Counted from the stretch's first letter, positions 7,251 through 15,709 are shown. The stretch is 22,731 nucleotides of DNA from an uncultured Chloroflexota bacterium (GCA_937876225.1 CALFIC010000004.1:1-22731), one strand, 5' to 3'. The notes: a model not told the origin generated them from the sequence alone. Numbers and translations: made by a program.

Positions 7251-7256
7251 TATAAT
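7251..7256 (+). promoter_or_regulatory. Predicted -10 box of glpK promoter
   Basis: A perfect TATAAT (7251-7256) with only a poor -35 counterpart (TCGCAA, 17 bp upstream). The start would be near 7263, giving a leader of about 36 nt before ATG 7299 with GGAG at 7288-7291. The weak -35 may mean an activator is needed. Confidence 0.5.
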
Positions 7257-7298
7257 GCCTATATCAAAGATGCGTTCTATCGTATGTGGAGTCGACGT

Positions 7299-8804
7299 AT
7301 GTCACGCTATATCCTCGCCATAGACCAAGGCACGACCAGCACCCGCTGTATGATTTTTGATCAGACCAGCCAAGTCATCGCCGTAGCCCAACACGAGCAC
7401 ACCCAAATCTACCCCCAGCCAGGCTGGGTCGAGCATGACCCCCAAGAAATCTGGCAACGCAGCCAACAAGTCATCGGCGAAGCCTTCACCAGCGCCAACC
7501 TTAGCCGCACCGATATCGCCGCCATCGGCATTACCAACCAACGCGAAACGACCATCGTCTGGAATCGCCATACCGGCACGCCCTACGCCAACGCCATCGT
7601 CTGGCAAGATATGCGCACCGACGCCATCTGCCGCGAATTGGCCGGCACAATCGGCAACGACCGCTTCCGTGCCCAAACCGGGCTCCCCCTCGCCACCTAC
7701 TTTTCGGGCCCCAAAATCCGTTGGCTGCTCGACAATGTCAGCGGCCTACGTGACGATGCCGAACGTGGCGATGCTCTGTTTGGCACCGTCGATACCTTTT
7801 TGATTTGGCATCTCACCGGTGGCGTCAGCGGTGGCATCCATATCACCGATGTCACCAACGCCGGCCGTACCCTGCTCATGAACCTGCATACCCTCGATTG
7901 GGACGCCGACATCCTCGCCGCCATGCAAATCCCCGCCGCCATGCTCCCGCGCATCTGTTCGTCGAGCGACGTCTATGGCCACGCTACCGGCATCCTCGCC
8001 GGTGTGCCGGTAGCCGGCGCCCTTGGCGACCAACACGCTGCCATGGTAGGCCAAGCCTGTATCACTCCCGGCGATGTCAAAAACACTTACGGCACCGGAT
8101 GTTTTATGTTGCTCAATACCGGCACGACTGCTGTCCCCTCGCAACACGGCTTGCTCACCACCCTGGCCTATCGCTTTGGCAATCAACCGGCCGTCTACGC
8201 CCTCGAAGGCTCGATTGCTATTGCCGGCGCCTTGGTGCAGTGGCTCCGTGACAACCTCGGCATCATCGCCAAAAGTAGTGATGTCGAAGCTTTGGCCGCT
8301 AGTGTGCCCGACAACGGTGGCATGTTTGTGGTGCCGGCCTTTTCGGGATTATTTGCCCCCTACTGGCGCAGCGATGCCCGCGGCGTGATGGTTGGACTTA
8401 CACGTTATGTCACCAAAGCGCATATCGCCCGCGCCGCCCTCGAAGCAGTCGCTTGGCAGACCCGCGAAGTGCTCGACGCCATGGAGCAAGACAGCGGAGT
8501 GGCCCTCACCCAACTCAAAGTGGATGGTGGCATGACCGCCAACAATCTGCTGATGCAGTTCCAAAGCGACGTGGTGGGCGTACCGGTGATTCGCCCCGTG
8601 ATTGCCGAAACTACCGCCCTCGGCGCCGCCTACGCCGCCGGCATCGCCGTCGGTTTTTGGCAAGACTTCGGCGATGTGCAACGCTACTGGCGCGAAGACC
8701 AACGCTGGACTCCCAACATGCCCGCCGCCACCCGCGACCACCAATACGCCCTCTGGAAAAAAGCCGTTAGCCGTACCTTAAATTGGATCGAGGATGCCCA
8801 ATGA
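7299..8804 (+). CDS. glpK: Glycerol kinase (FGGY family)
   Basis: 501 aa from ATG 7299, preceded by GGAG at 7 nt; the longer upstream frame lacks support. It phosphorylates glycerol to sn-glycerol 3-phosphate with ATP. The N-terminal phosphate-binding loop is AIDQGTTSTR (D9-R16), and GITNQRETT, PYANAIVWQDMRT, TYFSGPKIRWLLDN and NTYGTGCFMLLNTG match the glycerol kinase subfamily of FGGY kinases. The C-terminal half has the second signature (LTQLKVDGGMTANNLLMQFQ). Length and motifs fit GlpK rather than xylulose or gluconate kinases. No glpF or glpD is nearby; instead the stop codon overlaps the start of an SMP-30 gene (ATGA at 8801-8804), so the two are probably co-translated. Confidence 0.95.
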   Translation: MSRYILAIDQGTTSTRCMIFDQTSQVIAVAQHEHTQIYPQPGWVEHDPQEIWQRSQQVIGEAFTSANLSRTDIAAIGITNQRETTIVWNRHTGTPYANAIVWQDMRTDAICRELAGTIGNDRFRAQTGLPLATYFSGPKIRWLLDNVSGLRDDAERGDALFGTVDTFLIWHLTGGVSGGIHITDVTNAGRTLLMNLHTLDWDADILAAMQIPAAMLPRICSSSDVYGHATGILAGVPVAGALGDQHAAMVGQACITPGDVKNTYGTGCFMLLNTGTTAVPSQHGLLTTLAYRFGNQPAVYALEGSIAIAGALVQWLRDNLGIIAKSSDVEALAASVPDNGGMFVVPAFSGLFAPYWRSDARGVMVGLTRYVTKAHIARAALEAVAWQTREVLDAMEQDSGVALTQLKVDGGMTANNLLMQFQSDVVGVPVIRPVIAETTALGAAYAAGIAVGFWQDFGDVQRYWREDQRWTPNMPAATRDHQYALWKKAVSRTLNWIEDAQ

Positions 8805-9652
8805 AACTCAAATCGCTCTTTGCAGGTGGGAATGCCGAACGCATTGCAACCGGATTTTTGTTTACCGAAGGTCCGGTGTGGTGTGATGGCGTGTTGCGCT
8901 TTTCGGATATCCCCGGCGATTGCATTTACCAATGGCACCCCGACGGCCACGTCAGTCGCTGGCGCCACCCCAGTGGCAATTCCAATGGACTCACCCGTGA
9001 CCGCAACGGCATGGTGGTGGCCTGCGAGCACGGCAATCGCCGCGTCAGCCGGAGCGATGCCCACGGCAACCCACACACCATCGTCGATCGCTATAACGGC
9101 AAGCGCCTCAATAGTCCCAACGATGTGGTGGTGCGCTCCGACGGCGTGATATTTTTTACCGACCCACCCTACGGCATCGACGAATCGCAACGCGAACAAC
9201 CCCTCAACGGTGTGTATGCCGTGCATCCCGATGGTCAGATGCTCCTCGTAGGCACTGATTTCGACCGTCCCAATGGGCTGGCGTTTGCCCCCGATGAAAA
9301 AACCCTCTACATCGGCGATTCACGCCGCCGCCACGTGCGGGCATTTGACGTAGCCAGTGATGGCACCCTCAGCAATAGCCGCACGCCGTTTGACATGGAT
9401 CATCCCCAACCCGGCTCACCCGACGGCATGAAGGTCGACCAAGCCGGGCGGTTGTACGTGGCTGGTGCTACCGGCATCTGGGTATTTGAGCCGAGTGGCG
9501 AATTGATTGGCATCATTGCCATGCCCGAATTACCCGCCAACTTGGCCTGGGGCGATGCCGATTTGCAAACCCTCTACATCACTGCCCGTACGTCGGTCTA
9601 TCGCATCCGCACGACCACGCCGGGCGTGCCGGTCGGTGGAGTATTGCGGTGA
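8801..9652 (+). CDS. SMP-30/gluconolactonase/LRE-like protein
   Basis: 283 aa, a six-bladed beta-propeller of the SMP-30 family. The divalent metal ligands expected for the family are visible: E23 (FTEGPVW), N158 (RPNGLAF) and D208 (GSPDGM), with N107 (NSPNDVV) near the substrate site. Other typical stretches are FFTDPPYGI and LYIGDSRRRHVRAF. Members hydrolyse sugar lactones such as gluconolactone, and the exact substrate cannot be read from the sequence. No signal peptide is present, so it is cytosolic. It starts inside the last codons of glpK and its own stop overlaps the GTG start of the kinase gene (GTGA at 9649-9652), which places it in the middle of a coupled three-gene unit. Confidence 0.9.
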   Translation: MKLKSLFAGGNAERIATGFLFTEGPVWCDGVLRFSDIPGDCIYQWHPDGHVSRWRHPSGNSNGLTRDRNGMVVACEHGNRRVSRSDAHGNPHTIVDRYNGKRLNSPNDVVVRSDGVIFFTDPPYGIDESQREQPLNGVYAVHPDGQMLLVGTDFDRPNGLAFAPDEKTLYIGDSRRRHVRAFDVASDGTLSNSRTPFDMDHPQPGSPDGMKVDQAGRLYVAGATGIWVFEPSGELIGIIAMPELPANLAWGDADLQTLYITARTSVYRIRTTTPGVPVGGVLR

Positions 9653-11553
9653 CCCAAGCACCTGTGCCACAACGGATTGGCAACTATCAACTCGAACGCC
9701 AAATCGGGCGCGGGGCGACGGCGCGCATTTGGCTGGCGCGCCATCGCACCTTTGCGCACCGCTTATTTGCCGTCAAATTAACCAATACCAGCGTGCCACA
9801 CGAAGTCGAATTATTTAGTCGCGAAGCATTGCTCATGAGTCGCCTCGACCACGTGGCGATTCCACGCATCTACGACCACGGCTACCTCTACCCGTTCCAT
9901 TACACCATCATGGATTATGTACCGGGAGTATCGGTGCGCCAGCTGCTCACCGCCCACCGCCGCCTCGGCATCGAGCAAAGCCTACGGATTGCCACTGCCC
10001 TCGCCACCGCCCTTGATTACATCCATACCCAAGGAGTCATCCACCGCGACATCACGCCCAACAACATATTGATCGACCGTGACACGGGGCGCACCGCCGT
10101 CATCGATTTCGGGGTGGCACGTGAATTAGGCACCAGTAGTAGTACCATCACCCCGACCACTATCGGCACCCCCGGGTATATGGCACCCGAACAAATCACC
10201 GCACCCCACAACGCCACGTATCATTCTGATCTATTCAGCATGGGCGTCGTGCTGTTTGAAGTGCTCACCGGAAATCTGCCCTGGGACGCCGAAAGCAGTG
10301 AACCAGTCCCGACCCTCAAATCACGGAGCGGCGATGGCTTACCCGTCGAGCTGGACGATGTTTTTGCCAAATTACTCGCCCAAAGCCCCACCCAACGCTA
10401 CCAAACCGCCACTACGGCCATGACTGATATCGACAAAATTATCGCCAAACATACCGCCCAAACGGTCATTACCGCATCCAATACACCCAATAACCCAACC
10501 AACACCCCGCTCCATCCCGTCGAATCGGCCTTGGCGATTGACATCGACCACGATACGCTCACCGAGAGCGTCACGTTTGGGCAACAAACAGGCACACCAG
10601 ACATCATCGCCGCTACCCTAACGGCCTGGGGGCAACAAGACTATTGGCGTCGCCAACTGCTCGGGCGACTCGCTCACATCAAGTCTATTCAAAACCGCGT
10701 CATCTACACCTATACACTCCACGTCATCATCGAAACTCGCTTCCCCCCCACCCTCGTGACTACCAGCGAAAGCGACGATAGTCACGCCGAGGCCACACCC
10801 ATCACCATCACTGATCGCTGGCAAATCCCCTTACCCACCGCCCAAATCAATGCCACACCCAGCGCAGGCCAATTGATTGTGCCCGGGAGTCTGCGCCAAA
10901 TCGATTGCCCGCATTGTCAACAAGGGCAACAAATCTGCCCCACTTGTCATGGTCAGCCGTTGCCGCATCAACCTACGAGTGATGACGATGATGCACCAGC
11001 GCTGATTTGTGCCACTTGTCACGGCAAAACCACCATCACCTGCACCGAATGTCGTGGTAGCGGGCAACTCTATCAACAACAACGCCTCGATTGGCGCCGT
11101 CAACCCACCCAATTTGCCAGCCAAGACGAGAATAATTTTGCCGATGCAACCTGGATTAGCCAGCACTGCACGCCACGTACGGTCTACCGCATGCAAGAGC
11201 ACCACGGTATCCGCCCTGAATGGAAATTACTGCCCAAAGTCGAGCACCTCATCGCACAGATGACCGCCTACCAAAACAGCGATAGCCGGGTTGTGTTGAG
11301 TGAGCTCACGATTGCAGTGATTCCAGTGAGTGAATTTGTTTTTGATTTAGGTGAAACCGGCAATTGGCGCACGCACACCGCGACTACAGAGCCAACCCAA
11401 TATCGCTGGGCCGTGTTTGGATTTGAACGAATCCTCCCGCACAATCGTCAATTCCTTGATTGGCAACGAATAATCCTCATAGGATTATCAGGAATCTGTT
11501 TTATACTACTCATAGTTATTGTTGTCTTGGCGACCGTCAATTCTGTGCCCTAA
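9649..11553 (+). CDS. Membrane-anchored Ser/Thr protein kinase with DnaJ-type zinc region
   Basis: 634 aa from a GTG overlapping the SMP-30 stop. Residues 13-265 form a Hanks-type kinase: glycine loop IGRGATARIW, K43 (AVK), catalytic HRDITPNN (132-139), DFG (153-155), activation segment rich in S/T, and APE (179-181). HRD is followed by I-T-P rather than I-K-P, a variant also met in other bacterial kinases. A P/T/N-rich linker follows (270-290). The C-terminal half holds four C-x2-C pairs (C420/423, C430/433, C454/457, C465/468) like the DnaJ zinc region, then a conserved-looking beta segment (VLSELTIAVIPVSE; YRWAVFGFERIL) and one membrane helix (608-630) close to the C-terminus. The kinase therefore probably lies in the cytosol, tail-anchored. 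Its targets are unknown. Confidence 0.9.
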   Translation: MTQAPVPQRIGNYQLERQIGRGATARIWLARHRTFAHRLFAVKLTNTSVPHEVELFSREALLMSRLDHVAIPRIYDHGYLYPFHYTIMDYVPGVSVRQLLTAHRRLGIEQSLRIATALATALDYIHTQGVIHRDITPNNILIDRDTGRTAVIDFGVARELGTSSSTITPTTIGTPGYMAPEQITAPHNATYHSDLFSMGVVLFEVLTGNLPWDAESSEPVPTLKSRSGDGLPVELDDVFAKLLAQSPTQRYQTATTAMTDIDKIIAKHTAQTVITASNTPNNPTNTPLHPVESALAIDIDHDTLTESVTFGQQTGTPDIIAATLTAWGQQDYWRRQLLGRLAHIKSIQNRVIYTYTLHVIIETRFPPTLVTTSESDDSHAEATPITITDRWQIPLPTAQINATPSAGQLIVPGSLRQIDCPHCQQGQQICPTCHGQPLPHQPTSDDDDAPALICATCHGKTTITCTECRGSGQLYQQQRLDWRRQPTQFASQDENNFADATWISQHCTPRTVYRMQEHHGIRPEWKLLPKVEHLIAQMTAYQNSDSRVVLSELTIAVIPVSEFVFDLGETGNWRTHTATTEPTQYRWAVFGFERILPHNRQFLDWQRIILIGLSGICFILLIVIVVLATVNSVP

Positions 11554-11593
11554 TCATAAATAATTGGGCATACGAATTACATCTGTTTAGGGC

Positions 11594-11622
11594 TTGCCTG
11601 CGTACTACATACTACATAAAGT
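11594..11622 (+). promoter_or_regulatory. Predicted promoter of the glycosyltransferase gene
   Basis: TTGCCT (11594-11599), 17 bp and TAAAGT (11617-11622). The spacer contains a direct repeat of TACTACA. The start near 11629 gives an 18-nt leader containing AGGAG (11636-11640). Confidence 0.45.
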
Positions 11623-11646
11623 GCCAGCGATGCCCAGGAGAAAAAG

Positions 11647-12918
11647 ATGCGCGTTGCGATGTTGAGTGTCCACACTAGTCCATTAGCCGGTCTCGGTGGC
11701 AAAGAAGCCGGTGGCATGAATGTCTATGTCCGTGAATTAAGCCGCGAACTCGGTCGTCGTGGCATCATTGTCGATATTTTTACCCGTAGTCAAGACCCAC
11801 AGTCGCCACGGATTACCCCCGTTGACCGCAACGTGACCTTGATTACATTGCCTGCCGGCCCCGAAGCCCCCTACGACAAAAACCTCATCCTTGACCACCA
11901 AGCCGAATTTATGGCGGGGATGCAGGATTATGCCCAATTACACCATTACCACTACGATATCATCCACAGTCATTATTTTGTGTCGGGGATTATCGGGTTG
12001 GCATTGCGCGATTTGTGGGGCATCCCGCTCGTGCACATGTTTCACACCCTTGGTGCCATGAAAAATCATGTAGCCCGCAGTGATGAAGAACGTGAAACGG
12101 GCCAACGAATCGCCCTCGAAGGGCGTCTGATGCGCGAAGCCGATGTCATCGTGGCGGCTACTTCACTCGATTTACAACAAATGGTCTGGCATTACGAAGC
12201 GAGCCCCGACCACATCAAAATCATCCCCTGTGGAGTCGACACCAAGCGGTTCTCCCCCCACGACATGGCCGAAGCCCGGGCCGCCTTGGGGCTCCCCGCC
12301 CAACCTACGCCACTGGTGTTGCTGGTAGGCCGCATCGAGCCCCTCAAAGGCATCGATGCCCTGATTCGCGCCGTCGCCCTCGTGCGCCAACAGCACCCAA
12401 CCCTCAGCGATACCACCGCCGTGGTGATTGGTGGCGCCAGCGATGAGCAACCCGAATTGTGGAACAGCGAGCAACGCCGCCTTGACCAGATTCGCACCGA
12501 ATTAGGCATTCGCCACGCCATCAAATTCATCGGCGCCCGGCCCCAGAGCCAACTATCACTCTATCATGCCGCCGCCGATGTGGTCACCATGCCCTCACAC
12601 TACGAATCATTTGGTATGGCCGCCCTCGAGGCGCTTGCGAGCGGGCGCCCGGTGATTGCCACTAGTGCCGGCGGCCCTGCCACCATCATCAACGACGGTA
12701 TCAATGGGCTTTTGACCATGCCCGATGATGCTCCAGCCCTCGCTGCCAATTTAGTGCGCGTGCTTAGTGATGCCCACTTTGCCCATGCCTTGGGGCTGGC
12801 CGCCCGTGAACGCGCCCAGCGCTTTGGCTGGAGCAATATCGGCTGTGATGTGCTCGAAGTCTACCGTGCCCAAATTCGTACTCATAGCGATACCACACAC
12901 GCATGCGCTCCCTGTTAA
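11647..12918 (+). CDS. GT4-family glycosyltransferase, MshA-like
   Basis: 423 aa with a good AGGAG ribosome-binding site. It has a GT-B fold. The N-terminal domain opens with MLSVHTSPLAGLGGKEAGGM, which resembles MshA and sucrose-phosphate synthase type enzymes, and has DIIHSHYFVSG and HMFHTLG. The C-terminal donor domain has VGRIEPLKGID (R229, K234) and the E-x7-E motif HYESFGMAALEAL (E320, E328) that binds the nucleotide sugar, followed by SAGGPATIINDGINGLL. It transfers a sugar with retention of configuration, but donor and acceptor cannot be assigned. MshA makes the mycothiol precursor in actinobacteria, and nothing here supports mycothiol synthesis. The 3' end overlaps the next gene by 16 nt. 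Confidence 0.9.
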   Translation: MRVAMLSVHTSPLAGLGGKEAGGMNVYVRELSRELGRRGIIVDIFTRSQDPQSPRITPVDRNVTLITLPAGPEAPYDKNLILDHQAEFMAGMQDYAQLHHYHYDIIHSHYFVSGIIGLALRDLWGIPLVHMFHTLGAMKNHVARSDEERETGQRIALEGRLMREADVIVAATSLDLQQMVWHYEASPDHIKIIPCGVDTKRFSPHDMAEARAALGLPAQPTPLVLLVGRIEPLKGIDALIRAVALVRQQHPTLSDTTAVVIGGASDEQPELWNSEQRRLDQIRTELGIRHAIKFIGARPQSQLSLYHAAADVVTMPSHYESFGMAALEALASGRPVIATSAGGPATIINDGINGLLTMPDDAPALAANLVRVLSDAHFAHALGLAARERAQRFGWSNIGCDVLEVYRAQIRTHSDTTHACAPC

Positions 12919-14132
12919 TCATCGTGAGTCTGGCCGTTGTCTGTAGCAGTTGTAGTGCCCAACCGCTGGTCATCAACAACGGCAACAATACCGGCACCAA
13001 CAGCACGAATGACAGCAATGATGGTATCCCGCAGTTGCCCACCATCACGCCCGATGGCACTACTGGTTTTTTCCAGCCGGTGATTACGCCGACGGCGATT
13101 GCCTTGCAACCCCTCACCGATGCCGCGCCAGCCCCCGTCCTCGACCCCATCGAGGTCGGGTCAATCGGTGACGACAGCGTGCTTGGCCAACACATGCACA
13201 ACCTCGTCGATGCGGGGTTGTTTAGTGGCAGTGTGCTGGTGGCACGCCATGGTCAGATTTTGCTCCGTCACGGCTATGGCATGGCCAACAACGCGACCCG
13301 CATCACGGCCACCACGCGATTCCGGCTGGCATCGTTGTCCAAACAATTTACCGCCACCTTGGTGCTCCGCTTACACGAGCAAGGGCGCCTCAACATCGAC
13401 GATGGCATCTGCAATTACATCGAAGCCTGTCCCCCGGCCTGGGGACAAGTCACCATTCGCCACCTGCTGTCGCATTCATCGGGCATCCCCGACTACACCG
13501 AATTCCGTAGCTTCGATGCCACCCAAGCCAACCCCACTACGCGTGAAGAACTGATTGCCCGCTTCCGTGGCAATCCGCTCCAATTCACACCCGGCAGTGC
13601 CTTTCGCTATTCCAATTCGGGGTATGTGTTGCTTGGCGCCATTCTCGAATACGTCACCGGCACCCCTTATGCCGATTTATTGCGCAACGAAATCACCGCG
13701 CCGTTGGGGCTCAACGATACCGGCTACGACCACAGTCGCAACGGCAACGACCCCACTCTCGCCCAAGGCTGGTTGCGACGGGGGGTAGCTGCCGACGCAA
13801 TTGATGCCTCGACGCTCGATGCTGCTGGTGCGCTCTATTCAACCGTCGACGATTTGTTTCGCTGGGATCGGGCACTGGCCGAAGGGCGGGTGCTCCATGC
13901 CGATACCTTGGCGATGATGCGTACCCCCCAAATCAAACGCTACGGGTTAGGGGTGATGCTCTATCCGCTCGGCAACATGGCGGTCGTGCATCACGATGGC
14001 ATGGCCAGTGGGATTCGCACCTTCCTCGGCAATTTCACCGATAACGACATTACCGTCGTGATTTTGAGCAACTACGAAACCATCGATATCGAAGGCATCG
14101 CCACCTACTTGGCTCAATTAGCCAGCCAATAG
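12903..14132 (+). CDS. Secreted serine hydrolase, beta-lactamase class C / D-Ala-D-Ala peptidase-like
   Basis: 409 aa of the PF00144-type beta-lactamase family. Residues 1-19 form a signal peptide with cysteines at the end (VVCSSCSAQ), a possible but atypical lipoprotein site (Cys rather than Leu at -3). An N/T/P-rich linker (22-80) precedes the catalytic domain. The catalytic motifs are S144-L-S-K147 (SxxK), Y236-S-N238 (YxN) and H364-D-G366 in the position of KTG. LLSHSSGIPDY and YSNSGYVLLGAILE are typical. Members are D-aminopeptidases, esterases or peptidases, so antibiotic resistance should not be assumed. It overlaps the glycosyltransferase by 16 nt and runs tail-to-tail into udp, overlapping it by 15 nt. 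Confidence 0.9.
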   Translation: MRSLLIIVSLAVVCSSCSAQPLVINNGNNTGTNSTNDSNDGIPQLPTITPDGTTGFFQPVITPTAIALQPLTDAAPAPVLDPIEVGSIGDDSVLGQHMHNLVDAGLFSGSVLVARHGQILLRHGYGMANNATRITATTRFRLASLSKQFTATLVLRLHEQGRLNIDDGICNYIEACPPAWGQVTIRHLLSHSSGIPDYTEFRSFDATQANPTTREELIARFRGNPLQFTPGSAFRYSNSGYVLLGAILEYVTGTPYADLLRNEITAPLGLNDTGYDHSRNGNDPTLAQGWLRRGVAADAIDASTLDAAGALYSTVDDLFRWDRALAEGRVLHADTLAMMRTPQIKRYGLGVMLYPLGNMAVVHHDGMASGIRTFLGNFTDNDITVVILSNYETIDIEGIATYLAQLASQ

Positions 14133-14894
14133 CTCCAACGCACCGACGGCCGTGCGGATGGCGCGATCGACCCCTTCGGCTTTTTGGTCGAGCACAATCG
14201 TCTCAGCACTGGTACGCTGGGCCACCGCTGCACAGACACAGCCAGCCGCAAAGCCATATACCAAGCCCATTTTGAACAACGTGCCCGCTTCCATTTCGTA
14301 ATTCACAATCCGCAGGTGCTGGTACTCTGCCGTCGCACCAAGATGTTTGCGCAACAAATGCGGGTTGGCCGAGGCATGGCGCTCTTGGCCTTCATAAAAC
14401 GTATCGACCGACGCCGTCACCCCCATGTGGGCCGGAATCTGGTGCGCCTTGGCGGCATTCATCAACGCAATCGTGACGTAGGGGTCGGCGGCGGCGGGGA
14501 ACTCGGTCGGGGCAATGTCGGCCGCCGCTCCCTGCCGGCACAAGGCCGCCTGCGACACCACCACGTGCCCCGGCATGACATGGGGTTGGATGGAGCCACA
14601 CGTGCCCACTCGGATAATCGTGGTAATCCCCACTTGCACCAATTCATTGACCACAATGCTCAACGACGGCGCGCCCATGCCACTGGTAGCCGAAATCACC
14701 GGCGTGCCGTTACCCAAAAACGCCAGCGAACTATGCAAGCCGCGATGGTCCGACAGCGTCTGAGCGCCGTGCAGATAGGTCTGGGCGATCATGGCTGCCC
14801 GCTCGGGATCACCCGAAATCAAGGCCATTTTGGGCTGGTGCCCCGCAAAATCATCAATCCCAAAACCGATATGATAAAAACGTTGATTCGTCAT
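14118..14894 (-). CDS. udp: Uridine phosphorylase
   Basis: 258 aa from ATG 14894, chosen because AAAGGAT precedes it at proper spacing; an ATG eight codons upstream lies before that site. It belongs to the NP-I nucleoside phosphorylase family and cleaves uridine with phosphate into uracil and ribose 1-phosphate. The sequence tracks E. coli Udp closely: ISGDPERAAMIA (G28-E31-R32), RVGTCGSIQPHV, TEFPAAADPYV, GVTASVDTFYEGQER and VNYEMEAGTLFKM with E200-M201-E202 for ribose binding. That pattern, especially the DTFYEGQER segment, favours uridine over purine substrates. It is a salvage enzyme of the cytosol. It follows a small membrane protein gene on the same strand after 49 bp, and its 3' end overlaps the convergent serine hydrolase gene. 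Confidence 0.92.
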   Translation of the reverse strand: MTNQRFYHIGFGIDDFAGHQPKMALISGDPERAAMIAQTYLHGAQTLSDHRGLHSSLAFLGNGTPVISATSGMGAPSLSIVVNELVQVGITTIIRVGTCGSIQPHVMPGHVVVSQAALCRQGAAADIAPTEFPAAADPYVTIALMNAAKAHQIPAHMGVTASVDTFYEGQERHASANPHLLRKHLGATAEYQHLRIVNYEMEAGTLFKMGLVYGFAAGCVCAAVAQRTSAETIVLDQKAEGVDRAIRTAVGALELLAG

Positions 14895-14943
14895 AGCGCT
14901 ATCCTTTTTCATCATCAAAAACTACCACCTACCGCCACACACG

Positions 14944-15120
14944 TTACGCGCGGCGTATCCCAATCCATGCAATCACGGCCAATACAAATATGCCGAAAAA
15001 AATCTGGGTGTAAATACTATGAATCCCATTGGCCGAGGCGTTGATGGCCGCCAAAATCGCCGTCAAGAGTATAATAAAGTTACAGCCACGCTTCACACGT
15101 TGTTCGGGGGTTGTTTGCAT
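14944..15120 (-). CDS. Small two-helix membrane protein, unknown function
   Basis: 58 aa from ATG 15120, with GGAGG seven nt upstream. After a short charged head (TTPEQRVKRG) come two hydrophobic segments, about 13-28 (NFIILLTAILAAINAS) and 38-54 (IFFGIFVLAVIAWIGI), separated by a short polar turn (ANGIHSIYTQ), and a positive end (RRA). By the positive-inside rule both ends face the cytosol. I recognise no family. A longer frame extends upstream but lacks a ribosome-binding site and crosses the divergent gene. It may share a transcript with udp. The upstream sequence contains TATACT on this strand (15162-15152 element), a possible -10 box. Confidence 0.75.
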   Translation of the reverse strand: MQTTPEQRVKRGCNFIILLTAILAAINASANGIHSIYTQIFFGIFVLAVIAWIGIRRA

Positions 15121-15151
15121 TACCACGCCTCCACATTCGTCTATTGTTGGC

Positions 15152-15162
15152 GTTAGTATACC
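15152..15162. promoter_or_regulatory. Candidate shared -10 element between divergent genes
   Basis: GTTAGTATACC contains the palindrome GTATAC, offering TATACT to the minus-strand membrane protein gene and TATACC to the plus-strand ATC-hydrolase-like gene. Its reverse complement GGTATACTAAC occurs identically at 3615-3625 in the gmk/rqcH divergent gap. No good -35 box is seen on either side here. Confidence 0.3.
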
Positions 15163-15201
15163 GTGAATTCGTCGCATCGTGCGTACCAAGGAGTAACCAC
15201 C

Positions 15202-15702
15202 ATGACCCCACCCGATACACTCAACCGGATTGGCATCCTCACCCGCCGCGAAATCGAAGCCCGCATGTTGGCCCCCATCATCACTGCCTTGTGTGAAAAA
15301 TTCGACCGCGCCGAAGTGATTGCCACCGTGCGCGACAGCATCATCGCCATCGCCCAACAACAAGGGGGCAATTTGGCCAACGAATTTGGCGGCTGTGGCC
15401 TGGCTGAATTCGAGTCTACCCTGCAATATTGGACCAAAGACGATGCCTTGCGGATCGAGGTGGTCGAACGCACCCCCGAAGCCTTTGGGTTTAATGTGAC
15501 CAAATGTCGTTACGCCGAGCTGTACCAGAGCCTCGGCATCCCCGAATTAGGCGCCGTATTGTCGTGTAATCGCGATTATGCCTTGATCGAAGGCTTCAAT
15601 GCGGATATTGCACTAACCCGCACCCAGACAATCATGCAAGGGGCAAGTCATTGTGACTTCCGCTATCGCCAGCGCCCACAATCAGCCACCAGCGAAGAAT
15701 AA
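15202..15702 (+). CDS. L-2-amino-thiazoline-4-carboxylic acid hydrolase family protein
   Basis: 166 aa from ATG 15202, with AAGGAG at 15188-15193; the longer frame from 15163 lacks support. The C-terminal half carries what I recognise as the ATC hydrolase family signature: VTKCRYAELYQSLGIPELG, then LSCNRDYALIEGFN, and then TRTQTIMQGASHCDFRYR, with conserved cysteines C109, C128 and C150 and D151. The name comes from a Pseudomonas enzyme in L-cysteine synthesis from a thiazoline. Most family members are uncharacterised, so the activity should be treated as a family label only. It has no signal peptide and would be cytosolic. The gene stands alone, divergent from the small membrane protein, and ends just before the rpsB promoter. 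Confidence 0.85.
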   Translation: MTPPDTLNRIGILTRREIEARMLAPIITALCEKFDRAEVIATVRDSIIAIAQQQGGNLANEFGGCGLAEFESTLQYWTKDDALRIEVVERTPEAFGFNVTKCRYAELYQSLGIPELGAVLSCNRDYALIEGFNADIALTRTQTIMQGASHCDFRYRQRPQSATSEE

Positions 15703-15709
15703 CCTGCGT

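Noticed and set aside
11647..12918. Mycothiol glycosyltransferase MshA
   Set aside because: Only the general GT4 similarity is seen; no mshB, mshC or mshD is nearby and the window does not look actinobacterial.
12903..14132. An antibiotic-resistance beta-lactamase
   Set aside because: The SxxK/YxN/HxG set is shared by esterases, peptidases and D-aminopeptidases; nothing points to lactam hydrolysis or mobile resistance context.
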